The notes beneath the pieces are model-generated. The model was not told where the DNA came from. It did no database searches and saw only the letters and a list, made by a program, of their open reading frames with translations. A DNA stretch of 14,474 bases. Origin: Acidimicrobiia bacterium. GTDB taxonomy: Bacteria > Actinomycetota > Acidimicrobiia > IMCC26256 > PALSA-555. The translations under genes were made by a program, and so were the position numbers. Location of the stretch: positions 1 to 14,474 of the forward strand of contig JALHSW010000598.1 in the NCBI GenBank assembly GCA_022865365.1, written 5' to 3'. This document shows positions 1-6,107 of the stretch, piece after piece; the first letter of the stretch is position 1, and every line of letters starts with the position of its first letter.

Positions 1-270
1 CCGGCGTTGAAGATCGCGATCGCGGTCCGGGATCGCACCTGCAAGATCCGAGGCTGCGATCGTGACCGCATGCTCGAACGCCACCACACACACGACTACG
101 CCAAGTCGCACCGCAGCACCTACACCGAGCTCGGCAACCTCTGCCCCAAGCACCACGACCTCGTCACCCACAAGCACTACACCACCACCGACAACCACGA
201 CGGCACCTGGGATCTCCACGCACCGCCAGACGCCCTGGCCAACGCCCCACCCGGCGAGGCGGCGGCCTGA
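1..270 (+). CDS. HNH endonuclease-domain protein, C-terminal part (5' truncated by window edge)
   Basis: The frame is open from base 1 and stops with TGA at 268-270, so only the last 89 codons are present. The fragment holds an HNH-type zinc/metal site: a CxxxxC pair (CKIRGC), then ERHHTHDYA with the catalytic-type His pair, then LGNLCPKHHDLVTH with the closing CxxH and His residues. This is the usual C-terminal end of the actinobacterial DUF222/13E12-repeat HNH proteins. These are often multicopy, and their function is mostly unproven; nuclease activity is inferred from the fold. The tail after the HNH motif is short, alanine/proline-rich and of no recognised function. The gene converges with the DNA ligase, with 19 bp between stop codons. 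An ATG at 64 lies inside the domain and is not a credible start. Confidence 0.85.
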   Translation, partial: PALKIAIAVRDRTCKIRGCDRDRMLERHHTHDYAKSHRSTYTELGNLCPKHHDLVTHKHYTTTDNHDGTWDLHAPPDALANAPPGEAAA

Positions 271-289
271 CGCTCCGGCGCGTGCCCGC

Positions 290-1384
290 CTAGACCCCGA
301 ACACCTCGTGGAGCTCAACGGGGACGGGCGTCTCGAGCTGCGTGTAGGTGCACGACGACGGCTCGCGGTCGGGCCGCCACCGCACGAACCGAGCGTTGTG
401 GCGAAACCGGTCGCCCTGCATGTGCTCGAACGCGACCTCGGCCACACGCTCGATGCGGAGCGGCACCCACGTCATGTCCTTCTTGGCGTTCCACCGGCTC
501 GGCGCGCCCGGCATGCGTTGCCCCGACGGCTCGTCGCCGGCCTCCTGTTGCTGCCAGTCGCGCCAGGGATGGTCAGCCGGCGCGTTCTTCTCGAGTGGCG
601 CGAGCTCGGTGACGAGCTCCTCGCGCACCGGCGCGGTGAAGTTGCTGGCCACCCCGACGTGGTGCAACGTCCCGGCCTCGTCGAAGAGCCCGAGCAGGAA
701 CGACCCGACGCCCTTGCCGTCCTTGTGCACCCGGTACCCGGCCACGACGCAGTCCGCGGTGCGTTGGTGCTTCACCTTCTGCATGGTCCGCTTGCCCTCG
801 CGGTACGGCTCCTCGAGCGGCTTCGCGACCACGCCGTCGAGCCCGGCCCCTTCGAACCGTTCGAACCAGTCGCGCGCGACGTCCGGATCGGTCGTCGCCG
901 GAGTGAGATGCACCGGAGAATTCACCTTGCCGAGCGCCTTCTCGAGCAGCTTCCGGCGTTCGGAGAACGGTGTCGGTCGCAGATCGGTGTCCATCACCCC
1001 GAGGAGATCGAACGCCACGAACGAGACGGGAGTCGCGCCCGCGAGCATCTCGACGCGGCTCACCGCCGGATGTATGCGGTTCGAGAGGAGATCAAAATCA
1101 AGTCCGTGGTCGGTGGCGATGACGAGCTCGCCGTCGACGACCGCCTGCTCGGGCAGCGAGGCGCGCAGCGGGTCGAGGATCTCGGGGAAGTAGCGCGTGA
1201 GCGACTTCTCGTTGCGGCTCCCGAGCTCGACGTCGTCCCCCTCGCGAAAGACGATGCAGCGGAAGCCGTCCCACTTGGGCTCGTAGAGCCAGCCCTCGCC
1301 GGTCGGCAGCTCGCGGGCGAGCTTCGCCAGCATGGGCGAGACGGGTGGCCGCACCGGCAGCGTCACCCCGGCACCCTGCCACAC
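290..1384 (-). CDS. ligC: ATP-dependent DNA ligase, LigC type
   Basis: Seals nicks in duplex DNA with ATP through a covalent lysyl-AMP intermediate. The 364-aa product is close to the usual 350-360 aa of mycobacterial-type LigC. The nucleotidyltransferase motifs appear in order: motif I EPKWDGFR (adenylated lysine K37), SRN at 57-59, motif III FVAFDLL (123-129), motif IV GLDGVVAK (181-188) and motif V MQKVKHQ (201-207). An OB-fold domain follows, ending with a basic RHNARFVRWRPDR segment (328-340). There is no primase/polymerase or nuclease domain, so this is not the multidomain LigD. The GTG at 1384 is preferred because GGAG lies 8 bases before it; an in-frame GTG six codons on is the alternative. 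Family knowledge suggests an accessory repair role beside the NAD-dependent LigA; no LigC-associated polymerase is adjacent. It diverges from the ZIP-like gene after 17 bp. Confidence 0.92.
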   Translation of the reverse strand: MWQGAGVTLPVRPPVSPMLAKLARELPTGEGWLYEPKWDGFRCIVFREGDDVELGSRNEKSLTRYFPEILDPLRASLPEQAVVDGELVIATDHGLDFDLLSNRIHPAVSRVEMLAGATPVSFVAFDLLGVMDTDLRPTPFSERRKLLEKALGKVNSPVHLTPATTDPDVARDWFERFEGAGLDGVVAKPLEEPYREGKRTMQKVKHQRTADCVVAGYRVHKDGKGVGSFLLGLFDEAGTLHHVGVASNFTAPVREELVTELAPLEKNAPADHPWRDWQQQEAGDEPSGQRMPGAPSRWNAKKDMTWVPLRIERVAEVAFEHMQGDRFRHNARFVRWRPDREPSSCTYTQLETPVPVELHEVFGV

Positions 1385-1401
1385 ACGCGAGACTCCGGAC
1401 C

Positions 1402-2187
1402 GTGGTGGAAGCTGGACTCTGGGCGGCGCTCGGGCAGTCGGCCCTCATCGTCGGTGCGCTGCTCGTCGCGCGCTTCCCGAGCCTCAAGGAGCCCCACCGC
1501 CTCGGTCTCGTCATGGCGTTCGGCGCCGGCGCCCTCATCAGCGCGATCACGGCTGACCTGATCATCGAGGCGTACGAGGAGGCGGGCCGTGCGCCGGCGG
1601 GCATCGGCCTCGCACTCGGGGCCCTCGGCTACTACGGGCTCACCGAGTGGCTCGACCGACGCAGCAGACGCGAAGACCCGGAAGCGCCCGAGGAAACAGA
1701 GCTCGCGGAAGAAAAGCTGGGCGACCTCGACCCCGAAGCGGTCGCCGCCGACGCGGCCACCGCACGGAACCTCAGCGTCGGGATGGTGCTCGACGGCATC
1801 CCCGAGTCAGTGGCGATAGGCCTCACCCTGTTGGGTGGCGGCACGATCTCGGCCGCGCTGGTCGGCGCGGTGTTCCTCTCGAACCTTCCCGAGGCGATCG
1901 GTGTCGCCGCGGCCATGCTCGCAGGCAAGCGCTCCTTGCGTTCGGTGCTCCTGTTGTTCGGGGGCATCGTGGCGATCGGTGGCATCGCCGGGGCACTCGG
2001 CTACGGGCTGCTCAACGAGAGTGAGAACGACCTCATCGCGATCATCCAGTCGGTCGCGGCCGGTGCGATGGTGGTGCTCGTCGTGAACGAGATGATCCCG
2101 CTGGCGGTGCGCGGCGCCCGCCGCCACGCCGGCCTCGCCGCGGCGGCCGGCTTTGCCCTCGCGGCGTTCCTCTCGACCTTCAACTGA
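1402..2187 (+). CDS. ZIP-like membrane transporter with divergent metal-site motifs
   Basis: A 261-aa integral membrane protein with about seven or eight hydrophobic helices (roughly 6-24, 34-52, 66-82, 124-144, 148-172, 180-204, 211-235, 243-260). A charged, Asp/Glu-rich cytoplasmic-type loop lies at 84-118 between the third and fourth. DGIPESVAIG (131-140) and SNLPEAIGVA (160-169) align by eye with the TM4 and TM5 motifs of the ZIP (SLC39) zinc/iron transporters, and NEMIPLA (229-235) with the following helix. The histidines that bind metal in classical ZIPs are replaced by Asp or Asn, so substrate and activity are uncertain. The GTG at 1402 avoids overlap with the divergent ligase and has a weak -10-like GAGACT 7 bases upstream. 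GTG 1405 is an equal neighbour; GTG 1345 would add 19 residues and overlap ligC by 40 bp. Confidence 0.75.
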   Translation: MVEAGLWAALGQSALIVGALLVARFPSLKEPHRLGLVMAFGAGALISAITADLIIEAYEEAGRAPAGIGLALGALGYYGLTEWLDRRSRREDPEAPEETELAEEKLGDLDPEAVAADAATARNLSVGMVLDGIPESVAIGLTLLGGGTISAALVGAVFLSNLPEAIGVAAAMLAGKRSLRSVLLLFGGIVAIGGIAGALGYGLLNESENDLIAIIQSVAAGAMVVLVVNEMIPLAVRGARRHAGLAAAAGFALAAFLSTFN

Positions 2188-2189
2188 GC

Positions 2190-2239
2190 GAAGCCCAGCC
2201 GGGCGGCAGCGGAGCAAGGCGCCCGGCGGGGAAGGCTTC
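2190..2239. terminator. Nested inverted repeat between convergent genes, candidate bidirectional terminator
   Basis: The outer arms GAAGCC (2190-2195) and GGCTTC (2234-2239) enclose the inner arms CCGGGCG (2199-2205) and CGCCCGG (2220-2226), both perfect, with a 14-base loop. The structure starts 2 bases after the ZIP-like stop codon, and its right arm overlaps the proS stop codon. Its convergent position suits a terminator for both transcripts. There is no U-tract on either strand, so intrinsic termination is an inference; in GC-rich Actinobacteria such hairpins may act without one. Confidence 0.5.
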
Positions 2240-3974
2240 AGCCGAGCACGGCCGCGCACAGCTCCTCGGGCGACGCCGTGAGCAGATCGTCGTGGAAGGC
2301 GAGCTCGTCCTGCTCGCCGCTCGCGCGCAACTTCCGCTCCACCACGCCCCGCTGGAAGCCCTTCGCCCCGAGGGTCAGTCGCACGGGCATGCCGAGCAGG
2401 TCGGCATCGGCGAACTTCACCCCGGCAGACGCGTCGCGATCGTCGTACAGCACCGAGACTCCCGCGGCGCTCAGCGCCGCGTAGAGCTCGTCGGCCGCCG
2501 CGACGACCTCAGCGGCCGTGTCACCTCTTCCGGCCAGCACCACGAGGTGCACGTCGTACGGCGCGAGCCCCAGCGGCCACGCGATGCCGTGGTCGTCGTG
2601 GTGCTCCTCGACGATGGCGGCGACGATCCGCGAGATCCCGATGCCGTAGCAACCCATCACCATCGGGTGCTGCACTCCGCCCTCGTCGGTGTAGATCGCG
2701 TCGAGGCTCTCGGAGTACTTCGTGCCGACCTGGAAGACGTGCCCGACCTCGATCCCCCGGTCGACCGAGAGCTCGGAGCCGCAGCGGGGACACGGATCCC
2801 CCGACACCACGCTCACCAGGTCGGCCCACACCTCGACGGTGAAGTCCCGGCCGGCGACCGCATGACGCACGTGGTGGTCGATCTCGTTGGCACCCGTGAT
2901 CCACTCGTCGCGCTCTCCCACCATGGGATCGGCGACGACGAGCGCGGCTCCCGGGAAGTCGGGGCCGATGTAGCCCAACGGGACATCGGGGCGTGCGGCG
3001 AAGTCCGCGTCGGCGAAGAGACGGGCGTGGCGTGGCGCGACGGCCTGGGCCAGCGCGTACTCGTTGACCTCGCGGTCACCGGGCACGAGTGCGAGCGCGA
3101 GCTCACCGTCGAGATCGAACGCGATGCACTTGATCAGCTCGCCGGGCTGGGCGCCGAGGTGCTCGGCGACTCCCTGGATGCCGGGGAGGTCTGGGGTGTG
3201 CACGCGCTCGCGAGCGGGCACCCTGGTCGCGCCGCCGGTCTCGGGGGTGCCGGCGGATCGGCGACGCGCCGCCTCGACGTTGGCGGCGTAGTCGCACGAG
3301 CGGCACCACACGAAGTCGTCCTCGCCGACCGCCGCCACGGCCATGAACTCGTGGTTGACCTCACCGCCGATCTCGCCGGCCTGGGCAACGACTGGCCGGA
3401 AGGTGAGTCGACATCGCTCGAACACACGGTGGTACGCGTCGTACATGTCCTGGTACGTGCGCTTGAGGTCGTCGGTGTCGACGTGGAACGAATACGCGTC
3501 CTTCATCAGGAACTCGCGCGCCCGCAGCAGCCCGAAGCGGGGCCGCAGCTCGTCGCGGTGCTTCCAGTTGATCTGGTACAGGTTCACGGGAAGGTCGCGG
3601 TAGCTCTCGTACTCACCCGCGATGATGCTGGTGATCGCCTCCTCGGCGGTCGGTGACAAGCAGAAGCCGGTGTCTTTCCGATCCTGCAGGCGGAACATCA
3701 ACGGACCGTACGTCTGGTCGCGGCCCGAGCGCGCCCAGAGCTCGAGCGGCTGCGCGATCGGCAGGGTCACCTCCTGCGCTCCCGCGAGGTCCATCTCCTC
3801 GCGCACGATGCGCTCGACGTTCGCGAGCACGCGTCGACCGAGGGGCAGCCAGGCGTAGATCCCACTCGCGAGGCGGCGGATGTACCCGCCGCGAACGAGC
3901 AGCCGATGGCTGTCGATGTCGGCGTCGGCCGGGTCGTCGCGCAGGGTGCGCAGGAAGAGATGCGACATCCGCAT
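2238..3974 (-). CDS. proS: Prolyl-tRNA synthetase, bacterial type with editing domain
   Basis: Charges tRNA-Pro with proline in the cytosol; class II aminoacyl-tRNA synthetase. The 578-aa length fits the bacterial form. The class II motifs are visible: motif 1 around GAQEVTLPIAQP (65-76), motif 2 in the segment 140-164 (RDELRPRFG then REFLMKDAYSFH) and motif 3 GCYGIGISRI (441-450). The YbaK-like editing insertion lies between motifs 2 and 3 (about 225-400), bounded by CRSCDYAAN (224-232) and CPRCG (395-399). The C-terminal anticodon-binding domain follows from about 470. The start ATG at 3974 has TAGGTT 6 bases upstream and no good ribosome-binding site, suggesting leaderless translation; ATG 3968 is the alternative. 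Elsewhere proS often sits directly after ispG; here it is separated from it by 5.8 kb. Confidence 0.97.
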   Translation of the reverse strand: MRMSHLFLRTLRDDPADADIDSHRLLVRGGYIRRLASGIYAWLPLGRRVLANVERIVREEMDLAGAQEVTLPIAQPLELWARSGRDQTYGPLMFRLQDRKDTGFCLSPTAEEAITSIIAGEYESYRDLPVNLYQINWKHRDELRPRFGLLRAREFLMKDAYSFHVDTDDLKRTYQDMYDAYHRVFERCRLTFRPVVAQAGEIGGEVNHEFMAVAAVGEDDFVWCRSCDYAANVEAARRRSAGTPETGGATRVPARERVHTPDLPGIQGVAEHLGAQPGELIKCIAFDLDGELALALVPGDREVNEYALAQAVAPRHARLFADADFAARPDVPLGYIGPDFPGAALVVADPMVGERDEWITGANEIDHHVRHAVAGRDFTVEVWADLVSVVSGDPCPRCGSELSVDRGIEVGHVFQVGTKYSESLDAIYTDEGGVQHPMVMGCYGIGISRIVAAIVEEHHDDHGIAWPLGLAPYDVHLVVLAGRGDTAAEVVAAADELYAALSAAGVSVLYDDRDASAGVKFADADLLGMPVRLTLGAKGFQRGVVERKLRASGEQDELAFHDDLLTASPEELCAAVLG

Positions 3975-3980
3975 CTGCTC

Positions 3981-3986
3981 AACCTA
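3981..3986 (-). promoter_or_regulatory. Probable -10 box of proS (leaderless type)
   Basis: Read on the minus strand, TAGGTT is followed by GAGCAG and then the proS ATG. A TANNNT hexamer 6-7 bases before a start codon is the standard signature of leaderless transcripts in Actinobacteria. No convincing -35 hexamer is seen 16-18 bases upstream. Confidence 0.5.
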
Positions 3987-4030
3987 GGTGGCCCTCTCGC
4001 CGATTCCGATGCTCCTCGACCACCGGACGC

Positions 4031-4056
4031 GAATCCCGACGAGGCCAGAATCCCGA
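4031..4056. repeat. Direct repeat of GAATCCCGA, possible operator
   Basis: Two exact 9-base copies lie at 4031-4039 and 4048-4056, 17 bp apart start to start; a shorter GAATC recurs at 4069-4073. They sit in the divergent region about 70-95 bases upstream of the proposed transcription start of the sulfite-reductase leader, a usual place for an activator site. No regulator gene lies nearby, so the role is inferred only from position and repetition. Confidence 0.3.
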
Positions 4057-4113
4057 TGAAATGCGTCAGAATCAAATATGACCGCCCCGCTGGTATTTCG
4101 GTCCCCGCTCCCG

Positions 4114-4119
4114 TAGGGT
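4114..4119 (+). promoter_or_regulatory. Probable -10 box driving the sulfite reductase leader
   Basis: TAGGGT is followed by 7 bases and the GTG at 4127, again the leaderless TANNNT spacing. A poor -35 candidate, TGGTAT, lies at 4091-4096 with a 17-bp spacer. The region just upstream (4055-4080) is the most AT-rich stretch in the intergenic region. If correct, transcription starts at or near 4127 and the reductase mRNA carries a leader of about 200 bases. Confidence 0.45.
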
Positions 4120-4126
4120 GGCGCTC

Positions 4127-4228
4127 GTGATTCGGGAACGGGGCGCACCCAGCATCGCCATGGGCATCACGCCTCACGAGATGTACGACGAGATGTGTCG
4201 TACGGCTCGCCCGGGCCGCGCCGCGTAA
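4127..4228 (+). CDS. Putative leaderless 33-codon leader peptide upstream of sulfite reductase
   Basis: GTG at 4127 to TAA at 4226-4228 encodes 33 residues that include MYDEMCRTARPGRAA at the C-terminus. It is not in frame with the reductase, which begins 97 bases after its stop. Support for translation is positional: the start codon follows a TANNNT box by exactly 7 bases, and ATG 4160 is an internal alternative. Leaderless small ORFs upstream of sulfur-assimilation genes are known in Actinobacteria; in mycobacteria, Cys-rich ones attenuate expression when cysteine is ample. This one has a single Cys codon (TGT 4196-4198), followed by Arg. The segment DEMCRTA loosely recalls the CR-x-A core of putative actinobacterial leader peptides as I remember them. 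Function is inferred and the ORF could be chance. Confidence 0.4.
   Translation: MIRERGAPSIAMGITPHEMYDEMCRTARPGRAA
4183..4203. promoter_or_regulatory. Perfect 7-bp inverted repeat inside the leader ORF
   Basis: GTACGAC (4183-4189) and GTCGTAC (4197-4203) flank the 7-base spacer GAGATGT, and a U-G pair could extend the RNA stem by one. It covers the leader codons around the sole Cys codon. It could be an RNA hairpin whose folding depends on ribosome position on the leader ORF, or a DNA operator downstream of the promoter. The sequence alone does not separate the two. Confidence 0.4.
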
Positions 4229-4325
4229 CCAGACCGGCGCCCCCGCCTCCCCTCCGGCCGCCCTTCCGGGCCGACCCGTTCGAGGGACCGCGCTGTGTCT
4301 CTCTCTCCCTCTCGCCGAGGCCGTC
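4229..4325 (+). promoter_or_regulatory. C-rich, G-poor untranslated trailer between leader ORF and reductase
   Basis: The 97 bases after the leader stop are strongly C-biased at their 5' side (by hand count about 30 C and 13 G in 4229-4280). They then contain an unbroken pyrimidine run at 4298-4313, and end with GAGG at 4317-4320, 5 bases before the reductase ATG. A short CGGCC/GGCCG pairing is possible near 4256-4274. C-over-G bias just after a small ORF is what a Rho loading site in an attenuated leader would look like. The bias is seen; the role is inferred. Confidence 0.3.
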
Positions 4326-6107
4326 ATGACCATCGATGTGGCATCCCTCAGGGTGCGCCCGCTCGACCCCGAGATCGACGCCGAGCTCGCCAACTTCGAG
4401 GACGGCGTGCGTCGGTACCTCGCCGGGGAGATCGAGGACGACGCGTTCCGGGTCTTCCGCCTCAGCCAGGGCATCTACGGACAGCGCCAGGGTGGTTACA
4501 ACCAGATGGTGCGCGTCCGCGTGCCGCACGGCAAGCTCGAGGCCGACCATCTCGAGATGATCGCCCACGTCGTCGACAGTTACTCCCGCGGCTGGGCCCA
4601 CTTCACCACGCGCCAGAACATCCAGTTCCACTTCGTGCAGCTCCAGGAGGTCGGCGAGGTGCTGCGCCTCCTCGCGTCCGTCGGCCTCACGAGCCGAGAG
4701 GCGTGCGGCGACACCGTGCGCAACGTGGCCGGATGCCATCTCGCCGGTGCCTGCCCGTTCGAGGTGCTCGACATCAGCGCGTGGGCGCAGGCCACCAACG
4801 ACTGGTTCATCCGCAACCCGATCAATCAGCGCATGCCCCGCAAGTTCAAGATCAACTTCTCCGGCTGCGCGACCGACTGCGGCCAGGCGATGTTCAACGA
4901 CGTCGGCGTCATCGCGGTCAGTCGACCGCTCGCCGACGGCACGGTCGAGCCGGGCTTCCGCGTCTTCATCGCGGGCGGCCTCGGTGCGAACCCGCACCCG
5001 GCCCAGGCGCTGGAGGAGTTCACGCCCCGCTCTGAGCTCCTGGCGACGATCGAGGCCACGCTGCGGGTCTTCGACCACTACGGCAACCGCGACAACAAGA
5101 TCCGCGCTCGCATGAAGTGGCTGGTCGACACGATGGGCATCGAGGAGCTGCGCGAGCGAATCCTCAAGGAGCGCCGCTTCCTCATCGCGTCGGCGACCTA
5201 CCCGGGGGGTGTTCCCGAGATCGTCGAAGCGCTCGGCGACGCGCCGGCCGGCGCCGACGGCGAGATCTCCGGCGCACCTGGCGTGCAGGTCTCGCTCAAT
5301 GGGGCCAACGGCTTCGCCGCGTGGGACCTCGCCAACGTCGTGCGCGGACGGGCGAACGGCAAGGTGAGCGCCTACGCGCACGCACGCCTCGGTGACGTGA
5401 CTTCGGACCAGCTCCGCGGCCTCGCCGACCTCCAGCGAGAATTCGCCGTCGAGCTGCGAGTGACGAACCGCCAGAACATCGTCATCCGAGAGCTCAAGGA
5501 AGACCAGCTCCCCGCGCTGCACGAGCGGCTCGTCGAGCTCGACATGGCCGCACCGGGTGCCGAGCTCGTGCGCGACGTCGTCTCGTGCCCCGGCGCCGAT
5601 ACCTGCAACCTCGCGGTCACGCAGTCGCGTGGGCTTGCGGCCGACATCGACCGGGCGCTCGACGAAGCCGGCCTCGCGAACGTCAACGGCGTCCGTATCA
5701 ACATCTCGGGCTGCACGAACAGCTGCGGTCAGCACCACACGGCCGACATCGGGTTCTTCGGTCTGGAGCGTCGTACGAACGACCGCACCGCTCCCGGCTA
5801 CCAGATGCTGCTCGGGGGCCACGTCGGCGCCATGGAGATCGCGTTCGGCGAGAAGGCGACGAAGCTGCCGGCCAAGGCGGCGTCGGACGCGGTGGTGCGT
5901 GTCGTCGGGCGCTACGCGAGCGAGCGCGAAGCCGGGGAGCTCTTCCAGGACTGGCTCGCCCGCTCGGGCGGCGCGACGGAGATCGGCAAGACCCTCTGTG
6001 ACCTCGGCGAGTTCCCCACCCCGGACGAGCGGCCCGACTTCTACGTCGACTTCGACGAGACCGGGCCGTACCAGAAGTCCATCGGTGACAGCGAGTGCGC
6101 AACATGA
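4326..6107 (+). CDS. Fused-repeat nitrite/sulfite reductase (siroheme, [4Fe-4S])
   Basis: Six-electron reduction of sulfite to sulfide, or nitrite to ammonia, probably with ferredoxin as donor; no flavoprotein subunit is adjacent. The 593-aa product has the two tandem ferredoxin-like/4Fe-4S halves of the family. The C-terminal half carries the canonical ligands Cx5C (C421, C427 in SCPGADTC) and Cx3C (C463, C467 in SGCTNSCGQ). Unusually, the N-terminal half also has Cx5C (C137, C143 in GCHLAGAC) and Cx3C (C181, C185 in SGCATDCGQ). Basic residues matching the anion-binding set of E. coli CysI are visible: R96 in TTRQNIQ, R132 in TVRN, and K173/K175 in RKFK. GAGG 5 bases before ATG 4326 fixes the start. 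The overlap with cysH favours sulfite over nitrite as the physiological substrate; cysI or nirA could both be used as names. Confidence 0.9.
   Translation: MTIDVASLRVRPLDPEIDAELANFEDGVRRYLAGEIEDDAFRVFRLSQGIYGQRQGGYNQMVRVRVPHGKLEADHLEMIAHVVDSYSRGWAHFTTRQNIQFHFVQLQEVGEVLRLLASVGLTSREACGDTVRNVAGCHLAGACPFEVLDISAWAQATNDWFIRNPINQRMPRKFKINFSGCATDCGQAMFNDVGVIAVSRPLADGTVEPGFRVFIAGGLGANPHPAQALEEFTPRSELLATIEATLRVFDHYGNRDNKIRARMKWLVDTMGIEELRERILKERRFLIASATYPGGVPEIVEALGDAPAGADGEISGAPGVQVSLNGANGFAAWDLANVVRGRANGKVSAYAHARLGDVTSDQLRGLADLQREFAVELRVTNRQNIVIRELKEDQLPALHERLVELDMAAPGAELVRDVVSCPGADTCNLAVTQSRGLAADIDRALDEAGLANVNGVRINISGCTNSCGQHHTADIGFFGLERRTNDRTAPGYQMLLGGHVGAMEIAFGEKATKLPAKAASDAVVRVVGRYASEREAGELFQDWLARSGGATEIGKTLCDLGEFPTPDERPDFYVDFDETGPYQKSIGDSECAT

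Noticed and set aside
62..1561. 499-codon plus-strand frame spanning the HNH gene and ligase region
   Set aside because: It crosses two convergent real genes, opens with a Thr/Pro low-complexity run and has no domain.
4078..4116. ATG at 4078 opening a 12-codon frame ending at TAG
   Set aside because: No ribosome-binding site, it overlaps the proposed -10 box, and it is shorter and less well placed than the GTG 4127 leader ORF.
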